Counted from the first letter of the stretch, positions 1 through 8,913 are shown. The stretch: DNA of 64,000 bases from Versatilivorator sp963663845 (GCA_963663845.2 OY760650.2:1302001-1366000); one strand, 5' to 3'. Program-made: numbers and translations. The notes: generated from the letters alone by a model not told the origin.

Positions 1-952
1 CGATCGGCCTTTTCCAAATGGTTTCCACGTCCCAGCAGTCGGTGGCGGCATCGTAACCCTCTACGAAGAGCGCCTCTTCCGCGAACCGCGAGCCCCGGCG
101 CCGCGTCATCTGCACCACCATGCGGACCCCGTCAACGATGCTGCGGCAGGTCACGCTCCAGGGAAGCCGGCCGGTTGCCTGGGCGGCGCAACCGGCGAGC
201 CTGGCCAAGGCCGTTCGAGCGCTGTTGGCATGGATGGTCGTCAGGGATCCGCCGTGGCCGGTATTGAGGGCCTGCAACAGGTCGGCGGCTTCCCCGCCGC
301 GAACCTCACCCATGACGATATGATCCGGACGGTGGCGCAACGCGTGCCGCACCAGGTTGCGAATCGTCACCGCGTCCTTGAGTCCACGAGCCTCGAATCG
401 AAGACAGTTGCTGCGTTCAATGTGCAACTCCAGCACGTCTTCGATGGCGATGATCCGTTCCGTCTCCGGCAACAATCCGATCAGAGCATTGAGCAGGGTC
501 GTTTTTCCGCTCCCGGTTCCTCCTGAAACCAGGATGTTCCGCCGTGCCCGCAGCGTTTCTGCGGCAGCATCGAGAATCTCCTTGGCCAACACCCCCTGGC
601 GGACCAGGTCGTGCGTCGAGAAAGACCGTCCCCCGAAACGCCTGACCGTAATCGCTACCATCGGACTGGCCGGCGGCATGCATATCGCCACCCGGGAGCC
701 GTCGTCCAGGCGGGCATCCACCAGTGGCGAGAGAGCCGGATCCAGACCCAGGGGGCGAGCAATATGGATGGCGGCCCGCCCCAGGGCCCTGGAGTCGAGA
801 TTCGGTGCAGGCAAGGGATCCAGTTGCCCGTTCTTCTCGATCCAGACGTTGTCCGGTCCGTTGATCATGATTTCGCTCACCTGTTGATCCTCGAGCACCG
901 CCTCCAGTCCCGGCAGCAAGGGCTTGAGCATCTCGATTCCGCTGGCGTTCAT
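1..952 (-). CDS. trbB: TrbB/VirB11-family conjugation ATPase (3' end cut by window edge)
   Basis: This is the hexameric traffic ATPase that sits at the cytoplasmic base of a type IV secretion channel and powers pilus assembly and DNA transfer. The reading frame opens at an ATG at 952 and stays open through the left edge of the window, so at least 317 codons are visible. The Walker A motif GGTGSGKT lies at residues 144-151. A downstream segment reading VMGEVRGGEA, followed by TTIHANSA, is the Walker B/His-box region typical of VirB11 proteins. The gene begins 28 bases after the stop of the trbF/virB8-like gene and is the last gene of the visible operon. In the RP4 and Ti trb operons trbB normally comes first, so the order is rearranged here. 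The family call is firm; the C-terminus is not seen. Confidence 0.9.
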   Translation of the reverse strand, partial: MNASGIEMLKPLLPGLEAVLEDQQVSEIMINGPDNVWIEKNGQLDPLPAPNLDSRALGRAAIHIARPLGLDPALSPLVDARLDDGSRVAICMPPASPMVAITVRRFGGRSFSTHDLVRQGVLAKEILDAAAETLRARRNILVSGGTGSGKTTLLNALIGLLPETERIIAIEDVLELHIERSNCLRFEARGLKDAVTIRNLVRHALRHRPDHIVMGEVRGGEAADLLQALNTGHGGSLTTIHANSARTALARLAGCAAQATGRLPWSVTCRSIVDGVRMVVQMTRRRGSRFAEEALFVEGYDAATDCWDVETIWKRPI

Positions 953-980
953 GGTGTTGCATCCATTGATTGTTCCGCTG

Positions 981-1637
981 TCATTCCGATACCAGAGCCC
1001 GGTCCGCCTGCAAGTAGGTGATGACGATGCCCATCGGGTTGTGGACCATCAAATCGGGAGGAATTCGGCTGATATGGGAAAATTGCAGGGAAAGAGACCA
1101 CTTGTCCCGTCCCGTTTCCTTCTCCTGCCTGATGCGCACCATTTCAAAATCGGCAGTCGCTCCATGGGGAGGCGACTGATTGGCATGGATACGCAAGACG
1201 ATGTTCTCGACTCTGGTCTCTTCCGGCGCCGCTCGAGCCGCCACCAGCGCAATATTCCTGTTTTCGTCCTGGAATGCGGCATTGGCCAGGTCGGTGGTCA
1301 GAAAGCGCAGACTGCGGGTCCAGCGTTCCTGGACGGTGGCGGCCCGACGGGAGTAGTGGTCGTGGATGAAGCGGTTCAAGAAATACTTGGTGGTGGGATC
1401 GAGAGGGTCGGACTTGGCCTCGACCGCCTCGTATTGCAAAGCTTCGGCCCGGCCAACCTCGTCCACCCGCACCACGATCGGGCGGGGCATCTCCCGAAAA
1501 CCGAGGCGCACCACTGCCACCGCCAGCAAGAGGGTGAGTCCGCCAAGCCCCATGGAGAGAAGGCGGAGGTGACGATTGGAGGTGACGGTTTCACCCCAGA
1601 TTTCGGCATATTCACGATCTGTGTCTCTAGCCCGCAT
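981..1637 (-). CDS. trbF: VirB8/TrbF-family conjugal transfer protein
   Basis: A 218-residue bitopic inner-membrane protein: a short cytoplasmic N-terminus with the segment REYAEIWG, one hydrophobic helix at about residues 27-45, and a periplasmic domain. This layout and length fit VirB8/TrbF, which nucleates assembly of the secretion complex by contacting the VirB9 and VirB10 homologues. The periplasmic part contains the segments DPTTKYFLNRFI and NPMGIVITYL; the latter is close to the conserved NPxG-type region of the family. The start at 1637 is an ATG 21 bases after the trbL stop. It lies between trbL and trbB in the operon, which supports the assignment. Confidence 0.85.
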   Translation of the reverse strand: MRARDTDREYAEIWGETVTSNRHLRLLSMGLGGLTLLLAVAVVRLGFREMPRPIVVRVDEVGRAEALQYEAVEAKSDPLDPTTKYFLNRFIHDHYSRRAATVQERWTRSLRFLTTDLANAAFQDENRNIALVAARAAPEETRVENIVLRIHANQSPPHGATADFEMVRIRQEKETGRDKWSLSLQFSHISRIPPDLMVHNPMGIVITYLQADRALVSE

Positions 1638-1658
1638 TTCTCACCGGGTCGAAGGACA

Positions 1659-2663
1659 TCATCGCCTGGAAACAGCTCTCGACAAACTCCTGGCAGCTCT
1701 ACCGGCCGCATGGAAGGCCGGGGAGATACCCCCGGACCCAGTCAAGCCGGCTCCTGAAATCAGCAGCGAAGCCATCTCTCCCGTCTTGCAGGCGGCCAGG
1801 ATTCCGGCGGCGCAGAGAGGGAGGAGAATCAGCGACCAGTAGACGACCGCGGCAACGTTGTCCAGGGGCGGTGAATGGCTGAACGTGGTGACGTAACCCA
1901 GTCCGACTCCACCCCATATACGCAGGATGGCTCCCGCGATGGCAGCATAGAGGGAATAGGTGAGCACCGTCCGAAACCAGCCCCAGAACAGGAAGGCCAT
2001 GGGCTCGAATACCAGCCACGGGATGAAGATGGGACCGAGCAGGATGGCGATGGACACGGCCAGGTGCCCCCAGAGAACCTGGGCATAGGCGATGAAGAAC
2101 AGGGCCAGCAGGAGCAGGCCGAAAACGACGAAGGCTACCGACGGAACCGCCTGCGTGACCGCGGCGTAGGCCGTCGAGGGTGACAGGTTGTCGATATCGA
2201 TCCGCCGCCATTCCGCCAGTATGGCGCTGCCCTGCTGGGTGAACAGGGTGTTGAGTTCGGTGTGCATGGCGGAGACGATGTCGGAGACAAACATGTTTTG
2301 CAGCCAGATTCCCTGCTCCACCACGATCTGGGGAAAGGTGGAGGTGGTGTGAGGGAGAGCCTGAGCGTAGTAGTACAGCATGGTCTTCGGAATACTCAGA
2401 ACGATGACGAGCTTCACCATCTCCCAGGGATTGAAGGATCCGCTGAAGGCGACCTGCAATCCCGCCCAGGTCACGGCAATGGTGGCCATCGCCAGCCACA
2501 GCTCGTCGCCCGCCTGGATGATGCCGGGCGAAGCCGCACCCACAACGTCATCCAGCACCCTGTCGAGGAACGCCTTGAAATTCTGCTGCTGTCCCTCGGG
2601 GATGATCGCCGGAACGTTGGGATCGATCGATTGTGGCGGACGGAGTTGCATGGGACCGATCAC
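1659..2663 (-). CDS. trbL: TrbL/VirB6-family conjugal transfer membrane protein
   Basis: A 334-residue polytopic inner-membrane protein with about six hydrophobic segments in residues 60-300 (for example VAFVVFGLLLLALFFIAYA). These match the VirB6/TrbL family that forms part of the inner-membrane channel. The frame can start at a GTG at 2663, immediately after the TAA of trbJ, or at an ATG at 2651. Neither has a clear Shine-Dalgarno sequence, so translation is probably coupled to trbJ. The loop sequence before the membrane region (AFLDRVLDDVVGAASPG) and the gene's place between the VirB5-like and VirB8-like genes support the call. Confidence 0.82.
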   Translation of the reverse strand: MIGPMQLRPPQSIDPNVPAIIPEGQQQNFKAFLDRVLDDVVGAASPGIIQAGDELWLAMATIAVTWAGLQVAFSGSFNPWEMVKLVIVLSIPKTMLYYYAQALPHTTSTFPQIVVEQGIWLQNMFVSDIVSAMHTELNTLFTQQGSAILAEWRRIDIDNLSPSTAYAAVTQAVPSVAFVVFGLLLLALFFIAYAQVLWGHLAVSIAILLGPIFIPWLVFEPMAFLFWGWFRTVLTYSLYAAIAGAILRIWGGVGLGYVTTFSHSPPLDNVAAVVYWSLILLPLCAAGILAACKTGEMASLLISGAGLTGSGGISPAFHAAGRAARSLSRAVSRR

Positions 2664-3572
2664 TTACTGCGAACCGCCAAAGGCGGAAGGAACCCGGTAG
2701 ACCAGGCTTTCCCGGAGTCCATCGGCGCTGGCGGCAATGTCCGCCTGCTGCTTTTCGAACAGCACCTTCCCTGCCTCCTGGCGCCGCTCCCACTGCTTCC
2801 ATTGCTGCCGCCGCTCGAGCTCATCCTGGTAGTCTCGAGCGGCTCCCCGCGCCGCCTCGAAGGCCATCAGTTGCGCCATGGCCGACAGCAGCTCTCCCTG
2901 GGTGGCCAGACCCGTCACCTGGGCTTGAGCCAGGGCGGTGTCCGAGACGTTGCTGTTGGAACGCAGTTTCCGGAGAGACTCCTGGGCGCTGGCCGCCGTC
3001 TCGATCAAGGCCGTCGCCGAGTCGTCGACCAGGTAGGTGGTCACGCGCCGCTTGTCGGCGCTGTCCTGGTCCTGGAGGTAGTGATCCGACACCTGGGCCG
3101 CCACCTGGGGATCCAGGTGGCTCAACAGATCGACGATGTCTTCCTGGTTGGTTCGATATTGATCCAGGATTTTCCTCCAGCTTTCCCGCAGCGGCCGGCC
3201 GGAGGCCAGGCGCTTGGCGGCGCCGGCCAACTCTCTGGCCGACCCGGTGAATTCCGTCTGCCACTGCATGCCCTCGACCACCAGGTCGGTGGGCCCCGCA
3301 ACCAACTCCTCGAACGACTCCTCAAGGGCGCCGATCTGTCCCAAGGCAGCCTCCTTCATGTGGGTGATCTGCTCCCTCGCCCGGGTCAGCTGTTCGGTCA
3401 TCTGCCTGATTTGGGTCACCTGGTGGGTGATCTGCATTTTCTCGTTCAGCCTCTGAAGAACCTGATTCACGATCATCTTGGCTCTTTGGACGGCCGCAAC
3501 GGGGTCGACCCCGTAGAGGGGGGCGGCGCAGAGGCTGACCAGCAGCACCAGGCAGACAATTCTCTTTTTCAT
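2664..3572 (-). CDS. trbJ: TrbJ/VirB5-family conjugal transfer protein
   Basis: A 302-residue exported protein: a basic N-terminus and hydrophobic signal peptide (residues 1-20, ending near PLYGV), followed by a long, almost entirely helical region rich in Gln and Glu. This is typical of TrbJ/VirB5, a minor pilus or adhesin component exported to the periplasm. The ATG at 3572 overlaps the trbI stop as ATGA, and this start places the signal peptide exactly at the N-terminus. A longer open frame upstream only shadows trbI. The C-terminal part (ERRQQWKQWERRQEAGK) is strongly coiled-coil-like. The gene has the expected neighbours. Confidence 0.83.
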   Translation of the reverse strand: MKKRIVCLVLLVSLCAAPLYGVDPVAAVQRAKMIVNQVLQRLNEKMQITHQVTQIRQMTEQLTRAREQITHMKEAALGQIGALEESFEELVAGPTDLVVEGMQWQTEFTGSARELAGAAKRLASGRPLRESWRKILDQYRTNQEDIVDLLSHLDPQVAAQVSDHYLQDQDSADKRRVTTYLVDDSATALIETAASAQESLRKLRSNSNVSDTALAQAQVTGLATQGELLSAMAQLMAFEAARGAARDYQDELERRQQWKQWERRQEAGKVLFEKQQADIAASADGLRESLVYRVPSAFGGSQ

Positions 3573-4900
3573 GGCTGTTCTCTTCCTTTCTTGGGTCTTG
3601 ATTTGGGCACGAGCGCGTCGGAAGTGAACCAGATTCGCAACCGATGGCCGGCCCGGATGGTCAGGGTGGGTAGGCGATTCAGAAAACGCTGCAGAATTTG
3701 GGTTGCGGCCAGGCCAAACCCCTGGCCGGCCCCGGCTCGAAATCCCTGGATCCCCCCGCCGTAGGGATTGATTCCCTGCAGGGTGAGTCCCGACAGCACG
3801 CCGACGGCTCCGGCGGCTGCAAACATCGAAACATAGTGCCGGTCGACCCGGTCCTTGAGAGCCGATTCGCCCACTTGGCTGAGCCCCCGGAACTCGAGCG
3901 AAATCCATCGCCCGTCGGGGAGAAGCAATCGGTCGAAGCTCACGGCCAGCCGTTGTTGGTCGCTGTGAGCCACCTCCCGGGCCGTGCCGACCGCCCGCGC
4001 TCCCCGCGGCACCAGGATCCTCTGGCGATCCTGAGAGTAGAACGGCACCGATACCATGGCCAGCACCGGTCCGGGGAAGTCTCCGGAAAGTTGCGTCAAC
4101 AGGACACCTTCCAGGAAGGACCCCCGGTAAATCCGTTCCCAACCCGGCGGATCCGATGGTTGGACCAGCCTGGAAGGGCGTGTCGGGTCCGCCAAGGACT
4201 GCTGGGGAACGCCCGCGGAAGGACCCGAATGCGCAGGTCTCGCCAGGGCGCCGGGCGGGCCGTTCGGATTGGCGCCAAGGGAGTTCAGCGCGGCGCTGAG
4301 GCCGGCCGCCGCATCGCGCAGTTCCGATTCCCCGGTAGAGGGCGCCCGTGAGGCCTCCCCCGGCTGGACGGCAACCGGGTCAGGCTCGATCCTGGAGGAT
4401 GTTTCCCCGGCGCTCCGATCGGATCGATAGGTTTGGGCCAGGGGCCGGGAACGAAGCGACCGGGTCCGCCTCTCGATATCCTCCAGACGCAGCGCCTCGC
4501 GCAGCTTGAGCTCATCCTGGCTCGGTCCCGGATCCGAGTCGACAAGGGTCGCCGCGGCTTCCCGGAAAACCGGGACCATGGCGGCCCGGCCCGGTTCCTG
4601 GGAGCTTGCGGAGGCCGGCGCCGGCCGCGGCAGCCTGTCCAATGCCGCTGCGGCAAGCCTCTGCTCCTGTCTTTCGGTTTCCCTGTCAATGAGAGCACCG
4701 AACTGTCGCTGAACGCCCTGATTCGCCAGTTGGGGGCCGGCGCCGGAACTGGCAGCGGGATCGCGGTTCATCCTGGTGAAAGAATGGGTCAGCATCAGCG
4801 CCCCGCAAAGCAGGGCAATGGCGCCGACGCCGATGCGGGTCATCAGGTTGCCGGGGAACGCCCCGGCAGGTCTGGAGTGCACTTGTTTCCAATGAATCAC
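3569..4900 (-). CDS. trbI: TrbI/VirB10-family conjugal transfer protein
   Basis: A 443-residue VirB10-like energy sensor that spans from the inner membrane to the outer-membrane core complex. It has a short cytoplasmic start, one membrane helix at about residues 20-40 (VGAIALLCGALMLTH), a long Pro/Ser/Ala-rich periplasmic linker, and a C-terminal beta-barrel domain. That domain carries the family motifs ERIYRGSFLEGVLLTQLSG, ILVPRGARAVGTA and LLLPDGRWISL. The chosen start is GTG at 4900, overlapping the trbG stop as GTGA; the same coupling occurs at the next junction with trbJ. The linker is unusually long and low in complexity, but the C-terminal domain is intact. Confidence 0.9.
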   Translation of the reverse strand: MIHWKQVHSRPAGAFPGNLMTRIGVGAIALLCGALMLTHSFTRMNRDPAASSGAGPQLANQGVQRQFGALIDRETERQEQRLAAAALDRLPRPAPASASSQEPGRAAMVPVFREAAATLVDSDPGPSQDELKLREALRLEDIERRTRSLRSRPLAQTYRSDRSAGETSSRIEPDPVAVQPGEASRAPSTGESELRDAAAGLSAALNSLGANPNGPPGALARPAHSGPSAGVPQQSLADPTRPSRLVQPSDPPGWERIYRGSFLEGVLLTQLSGDFPGPVLAMVSVPFYSQDRQRILVPRGARAVGTAREVAHSDQQRLAVSFDRLLLPDGRWISLEFRGLSQVGESALKDRVDRHYVSMFAAAGAVGVLSGLTLQGINPYGGGIQGFRAGAGQGFGLAATQILQRFLNRLPTLTIRAGHRLRIWFTSDALVPKSRPKKGREQP

Positions 4901-5754
4901 GGGGTCAGTCCTGCATCCACAAAACGCCACTTGGCCCGGTTCTTCCCAATGGCGAGCCAGCCATCGCCCAGGACGTGCCGCACCACGTAGAGCCCATCCT
5001 GGCTGAGGTCATAGGACACCAGGCTGGGCGATCCATCCTTCAGCTCGTAGAGCGCCGGAGCTTCCTGGGCCCGACAGCGCAGATAGGTGAATTGACCGTC
5101 GTGCCAGAGGGCCTCTACCAGGAACGGTCGTTCGAACGCCCGTTTCTCCAGGCGGTAGGGCCACTTCAAGCGAGCCGGATAGTTGGAGCGAAATTGATCG
5201 ATGGTCTTGGTAGCCTCCTGCTTGGCCTCGTTGACCCGGGCTTCGGCATCGGTCTTGGCGGCCAGGGCGGCCTCGCTGGCTTGCCGGGCCGCGTGCTGGT
5301 ATCCCTCCACCATGCTGCGGGAAACGAACGCCGGCCTGTGCGCCGGCTCCCCAGCCCGTCCGTCCCGGCCTCCGGTCCTTTCGATTCGAACCACCAGGTG
5401 AGGAGAATCGGCGCCTTCACTCGCCAGAAAGGCGTAGATCCGGCCGCTGGCGCATACCAGGGTGACGTTGGTGCGCACACCGGTGGCGATGGGTTTGAGG
5501 TAGGCCAGGTTGGCTGCCCCGCTCAGGTGCCAGTAGTCGGAGTCGCCAACCACGAAGTCCAGGATATTCTCGGTCTTGGGGAGAACCAGCACGGTCGTAT
5601 GTCGAACCTTGGCGCGAATTTCGATGATTTGATCCTGCCTCTCCTTGATCCGAAGCACGCCGCTTCCGGTGGCCACGCCCGACAGCAACGTCCAGCAGAC
5701 CGCCAGGAACGCGATGGCGGGAACCGGGACTTCCCTGGGCAGCGTTGCGTTCAC
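4897..5754 (-). CDS. trbG: TrbG/VirB9-family conjugal transfer protein
   Basis: A 285-residue secreted protein whose C-terminal half fits the VirB9/CagX domain (segments EALWHDGQFTYLRCR, APALYEL, LYVVRHVLGDGWLAIG). This domain forms the outer-membrane ring of the secretion channel together with VirB7 and VirB10. A signal-anchor-like hydrophobic segment (AIAFLAVCWTLLSGVATG) follows the start. I chose the GTG at 5754 because it overlaps the trbE stop (GTGA), as at other junctions in this operon; frames reaching to 5859 would overlap trbE by about 100 bases. The N-terminal half is divergent, with a VLVLPKTENILDFVVGD stretch, so the call rests on the C-terminal domain and gene order. Confidence 0.8.
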   Translation of the reverse strand: MNATLPREVPVPAIAFLAVCWTLLSGVATGSGVLRIKERQDQIIEIRAKVRHTTVLVLPKTENILDFVVGDSDYWHLSGAANLAYLKPIATGVRTNVTLVCASGRIYAFLASEGADSPHLVVRIERTGGRDGRAGEPAHRPAFVSRSMVEGYQHAARQASEAALAAKTDAEARVNEAKQEATKTIDQFRSNYPARLKWPYRLEKRAFERPFLVEALWHDGQFTYLRCRAQEAPALYELKDGSPSLVSYDLSQDGLYVVRHVLGDGWLAIGKNRAKWRFVDAGLTP

Positions 5755-8171
5755 CCCGCCACCCCCTCGGACAAGCGCTCGATGCCCTGCTCCAACCCGT
5801 ACCGCTCGATGAACTCGCTCCGCTTTTCCGCATCCGGCGGCGACGAGGTATAGAGCCAATAGCTCTTGGGATCCACGTTGAGCCGCAGGACTCCGGTCGA
5901 TTGGGGACGCCGCAGGTAGAGCTCCCGCTTGGGAACCAGCTCCCTGACCAGTTCGAGCTCCCGTTCATTGAGCCGAAACACCTGGCCCGCCTGCGCCGGC
6001 AGGTCCGGGTTGGCCAGGAATATCTTGGTCGGCATGGATTCCAGGAGGGGCTCGGCGCCGGCGGTTCCGGTGATGTCCACGGCCGACTGGGTGGCCATGA
6101 CCAGGGCGGCGTTGCGCTTGCGCCAGGTCTTTGCGGCCTCGGCCAGGTAAGCCACCACGGCGGGATCCCGCAGATAGCGCCAGGCCTCGTCCACGATCAT
6201 GAGCTTCACCCGGGCGATGTCGGCGGGGTCTTCCAGCTCCAGGCGCAGGCGCTCCAGCAGGTAGAACAGGGCGGCTTCGCAGAGGTCTTCATGTTCCGCC
6301 GCTCCGGCCAGGTCGATGACCTGCCAGTCTTTCAGGTCGAGGTCCGCCCCGGCGGCGGAGTGGTCGAAATAGCCTGCCCAGGCTCCATCGCCATGCCAGC
6401 GCGACAGGGCCGGCCACATCTTGCCGGGAAGGGCCCGCGCCAGGGCGCTCAAGGTTCGCCGTTCGGGAGAGAACAGGTAGAGGTCCTGAATGCGGCTGCG
6501 GATTTCGTTGGTATCGTCGCCTTCCACCGTCCACCCGCCCAGCCGCAGCAGGCGAACCACCCAACCCGTGAGGAACTGATGGGTTCGCTCGGTGGGAGGC
6601 AGGGAGAACGGCCTGAGCCGAAAGGCGGGATTGAGCGCTCCGGAGGGCGCCATCTCCAGGTAGCTTCCCCCCAGAAAGGCGGTGAGCCAACGGTAGGACC
6701 CGCCCAGGTCGAGGATCAGGACCCTGGGACGGTACTGAAGGGAGGAGACCAGCAGGAAATTCAGCAGGAACGACTTGCCGCTTCCGGTGGCCCCCAGCAC
6801 CAGCGTGTGCCCCACGTCGCCGTCGAAGAGATCATAGTGATAGGGGGTGTTCCAGCGGGTCTCCAGGACTGCCAATGCCGGGCGTTGCAAGTGCCGGCTG
6901 GTCGAGTATCCGACCGGAGGCCCGAAGATGGGAGCCAGGCAGGCGGCCAGGCCGGCGGAGCCGAACAGGGTGCGCACCTGGCGCTTCCTGGGCTGGGCCG
7001 GCCAGCGGCAGAACCAGGCCGGCAACTGTCCGTACCCCTCCCGGATGACCTTGGCGTCGTGAGAGGAAAAGATGCGGCGCACGTCGCCGTCCAGGCGTTC
7101 GATCTCTTCCAGGTCTCCGTGCAGGGCGATGCAGAGCGCCATTTCACCATAGGCGATCCCGTCGGCTTCCAGCTCCACCAGCGCTTCCCCGAGCCGCTCC
7201 GACTCGACCTCGGCCGCCGAGTCCACCATGGCCGACTCCGTTCCTTCCTTCTCCTGCATGTGAGCCGCCAGCGAGTAGCGCTTGGCGAAGTAGTGCCGGC
7301 GCGCCGATCGAATTCGCTTCCGAGCCCGGTCCGGCTCCAGAGGCCTCCATTCCAGGGACGCGGTCAGAGTGGCGTCGAGGCAGTAGAGGTCGTTGAGCAG
7401 GTTGGCGGAGGCTTCGCCGGGAGGGGACAGCAGGGAGTAGAGGACGACCGGCTCGCCGTCCAGGCGCAGATGGCGGCGCTCCGCCTCCAGCTCGGAAAGG
7501 GCCAGGCGCCAGTTGAGCCCGCTGCCGGTGGCTCCGTCCCAGGGAAGGCCGGGACGGTTGATCAACTCGCTCAACAGGCGCGAACCGGCCTGCGGAGTCA
7601 GCAGCTCGATGGGAGTGAGATCGTCCACCAGGGCCCGATGGGCTTGCACGAGCTGGCGAAAGCGATCGGCTGCGGTCTGAACGGCTGTATAGAGATAGGC
7701 CGATTCAGGGGACTCGCCCCGGCGAGCCAGCCAACTGCGAGCGTAGGACATCCAGCCGGCATCCCGATGGACGGCAGACCTCAACTGGGGGTCATGGCAC
7801 CACACCAGGAAGGTCTGCATCTCCCGGACCCGACCGGCCAGAAACAGGCGTCTCTGATGCCGGGAAAGCGCGCCGACGTCGCTGCCGTATTGCCGGGTCT
7901 CGTTCAACCGGCTGGGCCGGCGAAGGAGATAGAAGTAGAGCCGGGTGCGGGGACCGACGCCGGACAGCAACCGCTGCCAGCGATCCAGCACTCGATCCAG
8001 TTGTTCGGGCCGACGCCCATCGATCCCTGCCGGCGCCAGCCGGCCGGCGGCCAGGAGCTCGCCCGCTCGCGTGAGACAGGTCTGCCCATCCGGAAGCCAC
8101 CCCCAGTAGGGAATCTCCTCGGCAAGGGCTCCCGATCCGCCGTAGTCCCGGGCTTCAGCATCGATGTTCAT
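5751..8171 (-). CDS. trbE: TrbE/VirB4-family conjugation ATPase
   Basis: An 806-residue AAA-type ATPase of the VirB4/TrbE family, the largest and best conserved energy-supplying subunit of type IV secretion. The Walker A motif GATGSGKS is at about residues 460-467, and a Walker B segment (LMIVDEAWRYL) follows in the C-terminal third. The TrbE-type N-terminus (RDYGGSGALAEEIPYWGW) is also recognisable. Its length is close to the family norm. The ATG at 8171 lies 10 bases after the trbD stop, and the gene's own stop overlaps the trbG start. It appears complete and undamaged. Confidence 0.95.
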   Translation of the reverse strand: MNIDAEARDYGGSGALAEEIPYWGWLPDGQTCLTRAGELLAAGRLAPAGIDGRRPEQLDRVLDRWQRLLSGVGPRTRLYFYLLRRPSRLNETRQYGSDVGALSRHQRRLFLAGRVREMQTFLVWCHDPQLRSAVHRDAGWMSYARSWLARRGESPESAYLYTAVQTAADRFRQLVQAHRALVDDLTPIELLTPQAGSRLLSELINRPGLPWDGATGSGLNWRLALSELEAERRHLRLDGEPVVLYSLLSPPGEASANLLNDLYCLDATLTASLEWRPLEPDRARKRIRSARRHYFAKRYSLAAHMQEKEGTESAMVDSAAEVESERLGEALVELEADGIAYGEMALCIALHGDLEEIERLDGDVRRIFSSHDAKVIREGYGQLPAWFCRWPAQPRKRQVRTLFGSAGLAACLAPIFGPPVGYSTSRHLQRPALAVLETRWNTPYHYDLFDGDVGHTLVLGATGSGKSFLLNFLLVSSLQYRPRVLILDLGGSYRWLTAFLGGSYLEMAPSGALNPAFRLRPFSLPPTERTHQFLTGWVVRLLRLGGWTVEGDDTNEIRSRIQDLYLFSPERRTLSALARALPGKMWPALSRWHGDGAWAGYFDHSAAGADLDLKDWQVIDLAGAAEHEDLCEAALFYLLERLRLELEDPADIARVKLMIVDEAWRYLRDPAVVAYLAEAAKTWRKRNAALVMATQSAVDITGTAGAEPLLESMPTKIFLANPDLPAQAGQVFRLNERELELVRELVPKRELYLRRPQSTGVLRLNVDPKSYWLYTSSPPDAEKRSEFIERYGLEQGIERLSEGVAG

Positions 8172-8181
8172 CTGAGTTGAC

Positions 8182-8475
8182 CTATCGCAGATCCAGGTAC
8201 CAGGGCGTTTCCGTCCATTTTCCGGGGTCGTACCGAACCCTGGATCGGGTGGCTTCCCGCAACAGGCTCAGCATGTTGGGGTCCCGTTTCCAGGCCAGCC
8301 GGCCGGCGCCGTGCAGCAACGCCAGCACGAAGAGCGCCGCCACAAGGGAGTCGCCGGCATTCCAGAGCGCCACCGCCAGCGTGGCGCTCAAGAGGAACCA
8401 GCGCCGTTCCACGCCCAGGATCATGAGCGGCCGGCTCAAGACGGGATAGCCGTTCCATCGACGTTTTCCTGTCAT
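8182..8475 (-). CDS. trbD: TrbD/VirB3-family conjugal transfer protein
   Basis: A 97-residue protein with a basic N-terminus (TGKRRWNGYPVLSRPLMILG), a hydrophobic pair of segments at about residues 25-60, and a C-terminal segment ending WTETPWYLDLR. This matches the small VirB3/TrbD inner-membrane subunit that partners VirB4. The ATG at 8475 is preferred over an upstream start at 8493 because the latter would overlap trbC and adds no conserved residues. It lies 7 bases after trbC and 10 bases before trbE, the expected order for a trbC-D-E block. Confidence 0.82.
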   Translation of the reverse strand: MTGKRRWNGYPVLSRPLMILGVERRWFLLSATLAVALWNAGDSLVAALFVLALLHGAGRLAWKRDPNMLSLLREATRSRVRYDPGKWTETPWYLDLR

Positions 8476-8482
8476 TTCGCCG

Positions 8483-8809
8483 TCACACCCCAAACAGCCA
8501 CTTCATGAAATTGGCGGCCCCCAGAGCCATGCCCAACCCGAAGACGGTGCCGGCCAGGGCTCGCTTGGAGCCTCCTTCACCGTAAGCGAACATCAAGCCG
8601 CCAACCACGATGGCGATGAGCGACAGCCCCTTGGCCAACGGGCCCGTAAAGGTGGCCGACAACTCGTTGACCGCCATGACCCAAGGGCTCGTTCCGGTCC
8701 CTTGAGCCAGCAGGGCGCTCTCTTGAAGCAGCAGTAGCAGCGTGGGGATTCCCCAGCGAAAAGGGGTGAACCTGGACGCAATTCGGCACAAACCGGAGAC
8801 AGTCGGCAT
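8483..8809 (-). CDS. trbC: TrbC/VirB2-family pilin
   Basis: A 108-residue major pilus subunit precursor: a long N-terminal signal region (FRWGIPTLLLLLQESALLAQG) and then two hydrophobic helices separated by a short polar loop (SLIAIVVGGLMFAYG and GTVFGLGMALGAANF). This is the standard two-helix layout of VirB2/TrbC pilins. The ATG at 8809 has a strong GGAGG Shine-Dalgarno sequence 7 bases upstream. The frame stays open further upstream, but that part lacks any such feature and would run into the promoter region. It is the first gene of the visible minus-strand operon. Confidence 0.85.
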   Translation of the reverse strand: MPTVSGLCRIASRFTPFRWGIPTLLLLLQESALLAQGTGTSPWVMAVNELSATFTGPLAKGLSLIAIVVGGLMFAYGEGGSKRALAGTVFGLGMALGAANFMKWLFGV

Positions 8810-8885
8810 AACAACCTCCGCCGTTCTCTTTCGGCGAGATTTCGTTTGGAAACTGTAGAATGTTTCTCGGAGGGAGTGCCTAGAA

Positions 8886-8913
8886 CTTACAATGACTCCC
8901 CGCGGGATTGCAA
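8886..8913 (-). promoter_or_regulatory. Possible promoter of the conjugation operon
   Basis: Reading leftwards, TTGCAA at 8908-8913 is followed after 16 bases by TGTAAG at 8886-8891, about 75 bases upstream of the trbC start. The boxes match the housekeeping consensus only moderately. Position, in the divergent gap between trbC and the sialidase-like gene, is the main support. Confidence 0.25.

Noticed and set aside
2262..3764. Long plus-strand open frame opposite trbL/trbJ
   Set aside because: It is antisense to genes with clear family motifs, has no recognisable domain, and is rich in Gly/Leu/Arg/Gln as expected of a GC-rich shadow frame.
5745..8180. 811-codon plus-strand open frame opposite trbE
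   Set aside because: Full antisense overlap with a VirB4-type ATPase that has intact motifs; the translated product has low complexity and no domain.
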